A DNA stretch of 64,000 nucleotides from SZAS-103 sp036496805 (GTDB taxonomy: Bacteria; Pseudomonadota; Gammaproteobacteria; Xanthomonadales; Xanthomonadaceae). The stretch's first letter is position 1, and every line of letters starts with the position of its first letter. Location of the stretch: positions 186,001 through 250,000 of the forward strand of contig DASXKN010000009.1 of the NCBI GenBank assembly GCA_036496805.1, read 5' to 3'. Positions 26,512 through 34,824 of the stretch are shown here, in pieces. Below the pieces are notes generated by a model. That model worked only from the letters and a program-made list of their open reading frames with translations, searched no databases and had not been told where the DNA came from. The translations under genes were made by a program, and so were the position numbers.

Positions 26512-29500
26512 ATGCGCCGTCGTACGATTGGCGCACCCTCCCGCTCGCCGGCGACGGCCGCAGCCTGATCGAGGCCAGCGCCGGCACCGGCAAGACCTGG
26601 ACGATCGCCGCGCTCTACCAGCGCCTGCTCCTCGAAGATCGCCTGTTGCCGCCGCAGATCGTCGTGACCACCTTCACCAATGCCGCCGCGCAGGAACTGC
26701 GCGATCGCCTGCGCGCGCGCCTGGTCACTGCCGCATCCCTCGCCGAGGCGCTCTCGGCCGGCGCGCCCGCGCCGGTCGCGGACCGGGACGACGACGATGG
26801 ATGGCTCGTCGAGCGCTGGGAAGCAGACCCGGCCTTGCTCGCCGGCGAACGCATCCACCTGCGCCTCGCGCTCGCCGAACTCGACCTCGCGCCGATCACG
26901 ACCCTGCACGGCCTGTGCGGCCTGCTGCTGTCCGAACACGCGCTCGACACCGGCGCCGGTTTCGCGCCGGGCGCGATGACCAGCGGCAAGACCCTTGACG
27001 AGGAACTGCGCGACGACCTCTGGCGTCGCCTCGCGCAGTCGCGCCCGCAGGAACTCGACGCAGGCGATAGCGCCTGGGCCGAGGCGGGTCGCAAGGCGTT
27101 CAACGAAGCGCTCAAGAAGGTGTGCGTGCCCGGCGCCGGTGTGCGCCTTGTTGATCTCGCCGCACTGCTGGCGCTCATGACTCGGGACAACGCCGAGTCG
27201 ATCCGCGATTGGGCGCGGAATGTGCGCTGCCAGCCAAGGAAAACCAAACTCAGGAATCGACTCCTGGAACTAGCCGATTACCTCGAGGCAGCCGATCTGT
27301 CCGCACCGCTTCCGACCATCAAGGGCGAGAAAGGTGGTCTGGCCGCGCTGCTTGTTGACCAACTGCCATCCGAAGCATTGGAGATCGCGAGCGATCATGC
27401 CGCGATCCACCTCGTGCGCGAGGCCTTGGCACGGATGCCACATTCCGCACAGGCGGCGGACAAGTCCGAAGCGCTCGCGCGCTACCGCGAGTCCTTCCTG
27501 CGCGAGCGCGACCTGCGCCTGCGCGAACGCGACCAGCTCAGCTACGACGCGCTGATCTCGCGCTCGCGCGCCGCGCTCGAAGGCCCGAATGGCGATCGTC
27601 TCGCCGGGCGCCTTCGGGAGAAGTGGAAGGTCGCGCTGGTCGACGAGTTCCAGGACACCGACATCCAGCAATACACGATCCTCGACCGCATCTGGCGCGA
27701 TGCCGAGCACGCGCCGCGCGGCCGGCTGGTGATGATCGGCGATCCCAAGCAGGCGATCTACGCGTTTCGTGGCGGCGACATCGACGCCTACCTCGCCGCG
27801 CGCGAGGACGCGCACGAAGTGATGCGGCTGGCGATCAACCGGCGCTCCTCGGCCAACTACATCGCCGCCTGCAACGAACTGTTCGCCGACCGGTGCGCGA
27901 GCCTGGGCACCGACACGGACACGCCGATCCAGTACGAGCCCGCGCTCCCGGGCCGCGGTCCGAAACGGGGCGCGCTGACCTGCGATGGCGAACCCGTCGC
28001 GCGCCCGCTCGCGTTCCATATCCAGTCGCCGCCGGCCGAAGAACCCGAAAGCGGTGGGAAGCGCCTGAAGCCGAAAGCCGGCGATGCGCGTGCAGCCGCG
28101 CTCGAAGCCTGCGCCAACCACATCGCCGACCTGCTGCAACGCCGCCGCCATCGCATCGGCGATCGCCTGCTCGTCCCCGGCGATCTGGCCGTGCTGCTGC
28201 CGAAGAACGACGACATCGCGCGCCTGCGTGAACTGCTCGCGGCGCGCGGCGTGCCCTGCGTCGGCGCCGGTTCGCAGGCCGTGTTCGATACCGACATCGC
28301 GCGCGCGTTGCAGGTGCTGCTGTACGGCATCGCCCACGCGCATGAGCCGACCGCGGTGCGCGCGGCGCTCGCGACGCGCTTCTTCCTCGCCCGCGATTTC
28401 GACGCCCTGCGCGCGCTGTCCGACGACAACGCGCGCTGGCAGCGCGAACTGCAGCGCTTCGCCGACTGGCGCAGGCAATGGCAGGAAGAAGGCGTGCAGG
28501 CCGTGGTCGGCGCGGTGGTCGCCGCATCCGCCGACCGCTTCGCGGGCCGCGCCGATGCCGAGCGCGTGCTCACCGACCTGCGCCACCTCGGCGAGCTGCT
28601 GCAGGCGCGCACGGCGCGCGGCGACGGCCCGGCCGCGCTGCTCGCATGGTTCGCCGACCAGCGCGAGGGCGACGACGCGGCCGACGAGGACGCCGAGGAG
28701 GAACGCGAACTGCGCATCGAGTCCGACGCGCGCCGGGTGCGCCTGGCCACCCTGCACAAGAGCAAGGGCCTGCAGTTCCCGATCGTGTTCCTGCCCCTGA
28801 TGTGGGCGCACGAGGGCAAGTCGGCGACCTTGCCTCTCGCGCGCGATGCGGCGACCGGCGAACGCCTGCTCGATCTCGGCGGTCCCGACTGCGAGGAGGC
28901 GAAGCGCGCCGACGAGCAGGCCGCGCAGGATGAGCGCTTCCGCGTGCTCTACGTGGCGCTCACGCGTGCCGAACACGCCTGCCACGTCCTCGTGCCGCAC
29001 CGCGACGATGCCGCCGATCCGAAGCGCAGCGCGCTCTGCGCGCTGCTCGAACGGCTGCGCGGTCGCCTCGGCGATTGCAGTGTCGAGGAGGCCTGCCCCC
29101 ACATCGCGTGGTCGCCGGGCTGGAACTGGCCGGAACTGCGCTACGAACCCGAACGCGTTGCGGTCCACGCCGGGCGCAACGTCGAACCGCTGCCCGCGCC
29201 GCGCCCGCTCGCCGCGCGCCACAGCTTCACGACGCTCGCGCAACACCGCGATCCGGCAATCGGCGAGGACGCCGCCAGCGACGAAGCCGCCGCGGGACCT
29301 GCCGTGGATTCGGCGGTCGATGCGACCGAAGCCGCGGACGCCGAGCCCCATCCCGAACTCGCCGCGCTCGCGGCGTGGCGCGGCACCGCGTTCGGCAATG
29401 CGCTCCACGCGGTCTTCGAGCAACGCGCGCTCGCCACGCCGCTGCGCGCGCAGCACGAGCTCGTATTGCGCTGCCTCCACGAAGCCGGCTTCAAGGGAAC

Positions 29501-30104
29501 CGATGCCGAAGCCCTGGTCCGCCGCCTCGCCGCGCGCGCGCAGGCCGTGCTCGACGCCGAACTCGATCTCGGCGGCGGCCGCCATCTGCGCCTGGCCGAC
29601 CTGCCCGCGCAACGCCTGCGCGCCGAGATGGGCTTCGACTATGCCCTCGATGGCGCCTCGATCCGGCGCTTGCGCGAGGCCTGCACGCGCCACGGCGCGC
29701 CCGACCTCGTGCCCGTGCGGGCGCCGCACGTGCTGCGCGGCCTGATGACCGGCGCGATCGACCTCGTGTTCGAACACGCCGGCCGTTTCCATGTGCTCGA
29801 CTGGAAAAGTAACTTCCTCGGCGAGCACCTGGCAGGTTATGCGCCCACTGCGCTGCGTGCCGCGATGGACGCCCACCACTATCGCTTCCAGGCCCTGCTC
29901 TACACGATCGCGCTCGACCGCTACCTGCGCCAGCGCCTGCGCGGTTACCGGCGCGAGGGGCAACTCGGCGAGGCGGTCTACCTGTTCGTGCGTGCGGTCG
30001 GCCTTGCGCCGGGCGCGGGCGTGTGGACGCATCGCTTCGACGACGGCCTGATCGCCGCCGTGGACGCCGCGCTCGCGGGCAGCGACGATGCGGAGGCCGC
30101 ATGA
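26508..30104 (+). CDS. recB: Exonuclease V beta subunit RecB
   Basis: A 1198-residue UvrD-type helicase-nuclease. The Walker A motif is ASAGTGKTWT near residue 24, motif II is VDEFQDTDIQQY, and motifs V and VI (LATLHKSKGLQFPIVFLP, LYVALTRAEHACHV) follow. The C-terminal nuclease domain has GAIDLVFEHAGRFHVLDWKSN, with the Asp and Lys of the catalytic site. Start and stop codons overlap recC and recD as ATGA. The stretch about 27150-27480, corresponding to the 1B subdomain, uses less biased codons than its surroundings. Confidence 0.96.
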   Translation: MNAPSYDWRTLPLAGDGRSLIEASAGTGKTWTIAALYQRLLLEDRLLPPQIVVTTFTNAAAQELRDRLRARLVTAASLAEALSAGAPAPVADRDDDDGWLVERWEADPALLAGERIHLRLALAELDLAPITTLHGLCGLLLSEHALDTGAGFAPGAMTSGKTLDEELRDDLWRRLAQSRPQELDAGDSAWAEAGRKAFNEALKKVCVPGAGVRLVDLAALLALMTRDNAESIRDWARNVRCQPRKTKLRNRLLELADYLEAADLSAPLPTIKGEKGGLAALLVDQLPSEALEIASDHAAIHLVREALARMPHSAQAADKSEALARYRESFLRERDLRLRERDQLSYDALISRSRAALEGPNGDRLAGRLREKWKVALVDEFQDTDIQQYTILDRIWRDAEHAPRGRLVMIGDPKQAIYAFRGGDIDAYLAAREDAHEVMRLAINRRSSANYIAACNELFADRCASLGTDTDTPIQYEPALPGRGPKRGALTCDGEPVARPLAFHIQSPPAEEPESGGKRLKPKAGDARAAALEACANHIADLLQRRRHRIGDRLLVPGDLAVLLPKNDDIARLRELLAARGVPCVGAGSQAVFDTDIARALQVLLYGIAHAHEPTAVRAALATRFFLARDFDALRALSDDNARWQRELQRFADWRRQWQEEGVQAVVGAVVAASADRFAGRADAERVLTDLRHLGELLQARTARGDGPAALLAWFADQREGDDAADEDAEEERELRIESDARRVRLATLHKSKGLQFPIVFLPLMWAHEGKSATLPLARDAATGERLLDLGGPDCEEAKRADEQAAQDERFRVLYVALTRAEHACHVLVPHRDDAADPKRSALCALLERLRGRLGDCSVEEACPHIAWSPGWNWPELRYEPERVAVHAGRNVEPLPAPRPLAARHSFTTLAQHRDPAIGEDAASDEAAAGPAVDSAVDATEAADAEPHPELAALAAWRGTAFGNALHAVFEQRALATPLRAQHELVLRCLHEAGFKGTDAEALVRRLAARAQAVLDAELDLGGGRHLRLADLPAQRLRAEMGFDYALDGASIRRLREACTRHGAPDLVPVRAPHVLRGLMTGAIDLVFEHAGRFHVLDWKSNFLGEHLAGYAPTALRAAMDAHHYRFQALLYTIALDRYLRQRLRGYRREGQLGEAVYLFVRAVGLAPGAGVWTHRFDDGLIAAVDAALAGSDDAEAA

Positions 30105-32176
30105 GCGCCTACGCCTTTGTCCGCCATCCACTCGAACTCACGCACGACGCCTGGCGCCCGCTCGACCGCGCCCTGCTGCGCTGGGTGCTAGCGCACGGCG
30201 GTTCGTCGCGGCTGGCGACAACCGCCGCCTGGGCGAGCCTGGCCGATGGCGAGGGCGACACCGCGCTGCTCCTGCGCGACGCAGCGGCACCACGCGAAGA
30301 CTTGCCGGCGTGGAGCGAAGACGACGTCGCCGCGTTGCGCGCGCAAGCGATGGTCGCCGCGGACGACGTGGGCCCGACGCGCCCGTTCGTGCTCGACGAC
30401 GACGGCCGCTTCTATCTCTGGCGCAACCGCCGCGACGAATCGCGGGTGATCGCCGCGGTGCGCACGCGTCGCGCGACGGCGGTGCGCGTGGCGGTCGCCG
30501 ACACCGACATCGACTTGCTGTTCGACGGCCGCGCCGACGAGGCCGTCGCACCGCAGCGCGCGGCCGTGCGCCAGGTCGCCGGCCGCCGCCTGTTCGTGCT
30601 GACCGGAGGTCCCGGCACCGGCAAGACCACGACCGTGCTGCGCATGCTGCTGATGCTGCAGCGGCTCGCCGCGGCGCCGCTCGCGATCGCCGCCGCCGCG
30701 CCGACCGGCAAGGCCGCGCAGCGGCTCGCACAGTCGTTGCGCGAAGGCCGTCGCGACCTGCTCGAACGCGCGTCGCCGCCGCTGCCCGAAGCCTGGCGCG
30801 CCCTGCTCGAACACGTGCCCGACGAGGCGCAGACCCTGCATCGTTTGCTCGGCCACCAGCCCTGGAACGGCCGCTTCGCGCGCCACGCCGGCGACCCGCT
30901 CGCAGCCGACGTGGTGGTGGTGGACGAAGCCTCGATGATCGACCTGTCGATGCTGCGCGCCCTGCTCGAAGCGCTGCGTCCCGAAGCAACCCTGATCCTC
31001 GTCGGCGACGCCGACCAGCTCGCCTCGATCGGCGCCGGCTCGGCGCTGATGGATCTGGTCGCGGTGATGGAGGACGACGGCGCCGGCGATCTCGTGCGCC
31101 TGCGCCACAGCTTCCGCGCGCAACGCGCGCTCGCGGCCGTGCACGAAAGCGTGCGCGAGGGCGACGTCGATGCATTCGTTTCCGCGTGGCGCGACGCGGG
31201 CGAAGCCGCCATCGCCCGCGAGGTCGCGGACGCGCGTGCGCTCGCGCGCAGCCTGCGCGCATGGAGCGAGGCGCTCGCCGCCGCGGGTCCGCCGCCGACC
31301 GCTTGTGCGGACGCCGCCGGGACCGCCGTCGCGCGCGAAGCCCTGCGTTCGCACGCGCGTCGCCAACTGCTGTGCGCGTTGCGCGAAGGTCCCTTCGGAT
31401 CGCTGTCTGCTGCAGCGACGATCGAGCGTCACCTGCGCGCGAGCTGGCAGGTACCCGATGGCGATGCCTGGTATCCGGGCCGGGCCGTCATGGTTACCCG
31501 CAACGACTATGCAGCGGGGTTGTTCAACGGCGACGTCGGTCTGTGCCTGCACGATGCGGTCGGCAATCCGCGGGTGTGGTTCGAATCCGGCGATGACGCG
31601 GCCACGCGTTCGCGTGATGTAAGTATCCAGCGCGGTTGGTTCGAATCCGGCGACGACGCGGCTACGCGATCGCGCGATCCAGGTGCCCGGCGCGGTTGGT
31701 TCGAGTCCCGCGACGACGCGGCTACTCGATCGCTCGATGTAAGTGTCCAGCGCGGTTGGTTTGAGTCAGGCAATGACGCGGCCACGCGATCGCTCGATGT
31801 AAGTATCCAGCGCGGTTGGTTCGAGTCCGGCAATGACGCTGCCACGCGATCGCGTGATCCCGACGCTCGGCTTGGTGGACTCGAGTCCGACGATGGAGCC
31901 GGCATGCGCAGCCTTGCGCCCGACGCCCTGCCGCCACACGAGAGCGCCTTCGCGATCACCGTGCACAAGAGCCAGGGTTCCGAATACGACCGCGTGGTGC
32001 TCCTGCTGCCACCCGATCCGGACAGCGCGATCCTGTCGCGGCAGTTGCTCTACACCGGCCTGTCGCGTGCGCGCATCGCGGTCGAGTCGTGGGGAACGGA
32101 TCGCGCGCGCGCCGCGGCGCTAGCGAAGCCCGTCGGTCGGTCGGGAGGACTGGCTGCACGCTTGCGCGGACGGTAG
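30101..32176 (+). CDS. recD: Exonuclease V alpha subunit RecD with tandem repeat insert
   Basis: A 691-residue SF1B 5'-3' helicase, the fast motor of RecBCD. Walker A is LTGGPGTGKTTT, motif II is VVVDEASMIDLSML, and the late motif AITVHKSQGSEYDRVVLLLP is intact. E. coli RecD has 608 residues. Most of the excess is an array of 20-residue repeats of the form RGWFESGDDAATRSRD, placed between GDVGLCLHDAVGNPRVWFES and LPPHESAFAITVHKSQG, where the E. coli protein has only a short loop. All helicase motifs lie outside it, so the protein is probably active. The stop codon abuts the first repeat of the tRNA-linked array. Confidence 0.94.
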   Translation: MSAYAFVRHPLELTHDAWRPLDRALLRWVLAHGGSSRLATTAAWASLADGEGDTALLLRDAAAPREDLPAWSEDDVAALRAQAMVAADDVGPTRPFVLDDDGRFYLWRNRRDESRVIAAVRTRRATAVRVAVADTDIDLLFDGRADEAVAPQRAAVRQVAGRRLFVLTGGPGTGKTTTVLRMLLMLQRLAAAPLAIAAAAPTGKAAQRLAQSLREGRRDLLERASPPLPEAWRALLEHVPDEAQTLHRLLGHQPWNGRFARHAGDPLAADVVVVDEASMIDLSMLRALLEALRPEATLILVGDADQLASIGAGSALMDLVAVMEDDGAGDLVRLRHSFRAQRALAAVHESVREGDVDAFVSAWRDAGEAAIAREVADARALARSLRAWSEALAAAGPPPTACADAAGTAVAREALRSHARRQLLCALREGPFGSLSAAATIERHLRASWQVPDGDAWYPGRAVMVTRNDYAAGLFNGDVGLCLHDAVGNPRVWFESGDDAATRSRDVSIQRGWFESGDDAATRSRDPGARRGWFESRDDAATRSLDVSVQRGWFESGNDAATRSLDVSIQRGWFESGNDAATRSRDPDARLGGLESDDGAGMRSLAPDALPPHESAFAITVHKSQGSEYDRVVLLLPPDPDSAILSRQLLYTGLSRARIAVESWGTDRARAAALAKPVGRSGGLAARLRGR
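31571..31930 (+). repeat. 60-bp tandem repeat array inside recD
   Basis: Six consecutive 60-bp units begin at 31571, 31631, 31691, 31751, 31811 and 31871. Units 1-5 are closely similar and unit 6 is diverged. Each encodes 20 residues in frame, so copy number can change without a frameshift. The sixth unit probably represents the ancestral loop from which the array expanded, because it joins smoothly to the conserved LPPHESAF segment. Confidence 0.93.
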
Positions 32177-32177
32177 A

Positions 32178-32403
32178 TGGCGCGCTCGGCGGGGCGAGGC
32201 CGGGCGATTGCGAGCCATCGGCTCGCGCCTGGACGAACGCCAGTGCGCTGGTCGCACTGGCCGGGAATCGCGCCGAAGCGTCAACAAAGATGGCGCGCTC
32301 GGCGGGGTGAGGCCGGGCGATTGCGAGCCATCGGCTCGCGCCTGGACGAACGCCAGTGCGCTGGTCGCACTGGCCGGGAATCACGCCGAAGCGTCAACAA
32401 AGA
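32178..32403. repeat. Two 113-bp tandem repeats carrying the tRNA-Arg 3' end
   Basis: Units 32178-32290 and 32291-32403 differ at only two positions. Each begins with TGGCGCGCTCGGCGGG, the complement of the last 16 bases of the adjacent tRNA-Arg including CCA. The shared block grows to 19 bp with the preceding AGA. Each unit also contains two perfect hairpins, for example 32210-32226 (7-bp stem, loop ATC) and 32239-32261 (9-bp stem, 5-nt loop). Read on the minus strand, the units follow directly after the tRNA CCA end. Confidence 0.93.
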
Positions 32404-32480
32404 TGGCGCGCTCGGCGGGATTCGAACCCACGACCCTTGCCTTCGGAGGGCAATACTCTATCCAGCTGAGCTACGAGCGC
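32404..32480 (-). tRNA. tRNA-Arg (anticodon CCG)
   Basis: A 77-nt tRNA on the minus strand. The acceptor arms GCGCTCG and CGAGCGC pair fully, the D-arm is TAGCTCAGCTGGATAGAG, the anticodon loop CTCCGAA carries CCG between the arms TTGCC and GGCAA, and the T-arm has GGGTTCGAATCCC. The CCA end is encoded. It reads the CGG arginine codon. Downstream on its strand come two copies of a 113-bp unit that repeats its 3' end. Confidence 0.97.
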
Positions 32481-32533
32481 GTTTTGGAGGTCTTGCCTGC
32501 CGGCGTTGAAAGCGCAGGCGACCACGAGGCGGC

Positions 32534-32539
32534 ATTCTA
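32534..32539 (-). promoter_or_regulatory. -10 box of the tRNA-Arg promoter
   Basis: TAGAAT on the minus strand lies 54 bp before the mature tRNA 5' end, giving a leader of about 47 nt for RNase P to remove. The -35 region is weak (GACGCG at about 17 bp). Confidence 0.5.
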
Positions 32540-32607
32540 GCAGCCCGCGCCCGAACCGCGTCCCGGGCGTGGCGCGACGGTTTGAACCCCGGTGCGGCCG
32601 GCCTGTC

Positions 32608-32613
32608 TACAAT
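32608..32613 (+). promoter_or_regulatory. -10 box before the response regulator gene
   Basis: TACAAT matches the -10 form seen before other genes in this window, such as hemH. Transcription would begin near 32620, which supports the ATG at 32639 as the true start of the regulator rather than the ATG at 32612. A TTGAAC at 32582-32587 is a possible -35 but the spacing (20 bp) is long. Confidence 0.5.
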
Positions 32614-32638
32614 GCGCCCATCTTTCCCGGCGCATTTC

Positions 32639-33337
32639 ATGGAACAGGTCCCTGCCAGGCTGCGCGTGCTGTTGATCGAGGATCAGCGCGCGATGGCTGA
32701 AAACATCTGGGAGTTCCTCGAGCTGCGCGAGCAGGTGATGGACCATGCCGCCGACGGCCAGACCGGGCTGCAACTGGCGCTGGAGAACACCTACGAGGTG
32801 ATCGTGCTCGACCTCGGCCTGCCCCGGCTCGACGGCATCGAGGTCTGCCGGCGCTACCGCGCGCAAGGCGGCGCCGCGCCGATCCTGATGCTGACCGCGC
32901 GCGAACGCCTGGAGGACAAGCTGCTCGGCTTCGAGGCCGGCGCCGACGACTACCTGACCAAGCCCTTCGAGCTGCGCGAGCTGGCCGCGCGCATCCAGGT
33001 GCTGCACCGGCGCCAGCAGCGGTCGTCGCCGGCGGTCCTGCGGGTGGGCGACCTCACCCTGGACGTCACCGCCCGCCACGCGACGCGGCAGGAGCAGGCG
33101 CTGAACCTGTCGCCGGCCGGCTTCCGCCTGCTCGAGGCGCTGATGCGCAAGTCGCCGCACGTGATGCTGTATGCGGAGCTGGCGCAGGCGCTGTGGGGCG
33201 ATGCCGAGCACGATCCGGCGCGCCTGCATACCCATGTCTCGCTGCTGCGCACGGCGGTCGATCGCGCCTGGGAGCAGCCCCTGATCCACACCGTCCACGG
33301 CTTCGGATACCGCATTGTTCCGCCTGCTGCCCCGTAA
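32639..33337 (+). CDS. OmpR-type response regulator
   Basis: A 232-residue two-domain regulator. The receiver domain (residues about 8-120) has the acidic pair in LLIEDQRAMAEN, the phospho-acceptor Asp in VIVLDLGLPRLDG, the switch Thr in LMLTARE and Lys in TKPFELREL. The C-terminal winged-helix domain ends in the usual LIHTVHGFGYRI. It is probably phosphorylated by the next gene product, whose start overlaps it by 23 bp. Target genes are unknown. The start choice rests on a -10 box just upstream. Confidence 0.92.
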   Translation: MEQVPARLRVLLIEDQRAMAENIWEFLELREQVMDHAADGQTGLQLALENTYEVIVLDLGLPRLDGIEVCRRYRAQGGAAPILMLTARERLEDKLLGFEAGADDYLTKPFELRELAARIQVLHRRQQRSSPAVLRVGDLTLDVTARHATRQEQALNLSPAGFRLLEALMRKSPHVMLYAELAQALWGDAEHDPARLHTHVSLLRTAVDRAWEQPLIHTVHGFGYRIVPPAAP

Positions 33338-34628
33338 GACCACCCTGCGCATGCGGGTGATGCTGTGCTGCGCCGCGCTGGGCGGCGCCATCGGCGTGTG
33401 CCTGGCGTTCGTCGCCGACGTGATCTCCGAGCACGACGAATACCTGCTGATCAACGAGGAAATGCAGGCCGAGCTCAGCGTGCAGATCGCCCAGCATGGC
33501 GGCGACGCCAACGACGCGCGGCTGCCGCGCAGTCCCTGGAAGAGCGTGTACATCGACCGCCCCGGCCAGCCGCCTACGTCGCCCGCGTGGACGCGCAAAA
33601 TGCCGGCGGGCATCCACGAGCTGGACAAAAGCGTCGATGGCGCCGGCGACGGCTTCGTCGGCATTCGCCAGTCGGCGGCGGGCCGGGTCACGATGGTGGC
33701 CGGCCTGCCGGATTCGCCGGAACGCGAGCGCCGGTTCACCGAGGAACTGATCGCGATGATCGTGCTGGGCATCGTGCTGGGCGCGTGGCTCGGGCGGATG
33801 CTTGCCGGCGGGATGCTGGCGCCGGTACTGCGGCTCTCGCACGAAGTCGACCGCGCCGATCCGGCCGCCGAGCTGCTCGGCATCGCCGAGGACCATCGCA
33901 GCGACGAGGTCGGCGCGCTCGCCAAGGCCTTCATCCGTTACCACGGCCGCGTGCAGGCGGCGATCGAGCGCGAGGTGCTGTTCTCGGCCGACGCCAGCCA
34001 CGAGCTGCGCACGCCGCTCACCGTGCTCCAGGGCGCACTCGACCTGCTCGACGCGCAGACCGTGGCGGCGCCGGCGCGACGCAGGATCGATCGCATCCGC
34101 CGCGGCGCCGCCGAGATCGGCCTGCTGCTCGATGCCCTGCTGTTGATCGCGCGCTCCGACGAGGCGCAGGACCCGGTGACGGGCACGATCGACATCGGCG
34201 CCACGCTCGCCTCGACGATTGCCGAATACCGCGAGGAACTGGAAGCCGCGCAGGTCGCCATCGGCATGCGCTGCACGCCCGGCGCGGTCGTGCAGGCGCC
34301 GCCCGAATTGCTGCGCACGGCCCTGCGCCTGCTGTTCCGCGCCATCCCCGGCGGCGCCTGGGGCAACGAGCTGCGGCTCGATGCCGATGCTCAGGGCATC
34401 GCCCTGTCGTCGGGCGATGCGCCCGCGGCTGCGAGCCCTGCCGAGGCCACCGCGGCACCGGTCGTGCCGCGCCGTTCCGACGAATCCGGTGGCATCGGCA
34501 TGCTCAGGCGCCTGTGCGAACGCTATGGCTGGAGGCTGGAGGACATCAACGAGTCCGGTCGGCCGGTCGGGCTGCGGATCCGCATGGAAGCAGTGGGCGC
34601 GCGGCCACCGGCGGGCGCGGCGACGTGA
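33315..34628 (+). CDS. Sensor histidine kinase with degenerate ATPase domain
   Basis: A 437-residue inner-membrane sensor. It has hydrophobic spans at about residues 14-36 and 143-165 with a periplasmic loop between, then a HAMP-like linker and the dimerisation helix FSADASHELRTPLTVLQG with the phospho-accepting His. The catalytic domain is odd: where the N box should contain Asn the sequence is LLRTALRLLFRAIPGG, and the G1 box DxGxG is replaced by SSGDAPAAAS. The later GGIGMLRRLCERYGW is kept. The proposed TTG start at 33315 could be an ATG at 33351. It may act as a phosphatase or phosphotransfer partner rather than as a kinase. Confidence 0.82.
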   Translation: MFRLLPRKTTLRMRVMLCCAALGGAIGVCLAFVADVISEHDEYLLINEEMQAELSVQIAQHGGDANDARLPRSPWKSVYIDRPGQPPTSPAWTRKMPAGIHELDKSVDGAGDGFVGIRQSAAGRVTMVAGLPDSPERERRFTEELIAMIVLGIVLGAWLGRMLAGGMLAPVLRLSHEVDRADPAAELLGIAEDHRSDEVGALAKAFIRYHGRVQAAIEREVLFSADASHELRTPLTVLQGALDLLDAQTVAAPARRRIDRIRRGAAEIGLLLDALLLIARSDEAQDPVTGTIDIGATLASTIAEYREELEAAQVAIGMRCTPGAVVQAPPELLRTALRLLFRAIPGGAWGNELRLDADAQGIALSSGDAPAAASPAEATAAPVVPRRSDESGGIGMLRRLCERYGWRLEDINESGRPVGLRIRMEAVGARPPAGAAT

Positions 34629-34824
34629 ACATTTCCACGACACCCGCGCGCGTAAGCTGTATTGCGACACGCCCGCATTCGAAGCTGCCGGCGTCGCCAG
34701 CCGGAACCCGCCCGGGGCATGGTCCGGCGCGCCGGGCGCATGCACAATGGCGAGGCCGGCAAGACGCCCGGCCCCGGCGTCCCGCAAGGCCCACCTGCAT
34801 GCTGATCCACTGTTGCCGCCGTCG

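Noticed and set aside
27270..30131. Long minus-strand open frame of 953 codons opposite recB
   Set aside because: It has no recognisable domain, and recB on the other strand has complete helicase and nuclease motifs.
31571..31930. CRISPR-like array
   Set aside because: The 60-bp units have no unique spacers, are in frame with recD and encode a 20-residue repeat, so they are a protein-coding tandem repeat.
32177..32540. Open frames through the tRNA-linked repeats and the tRNA
   Set aside because: The frames shift between the two units because 113 is not a multiple of three, and they run through a tRNA gene.
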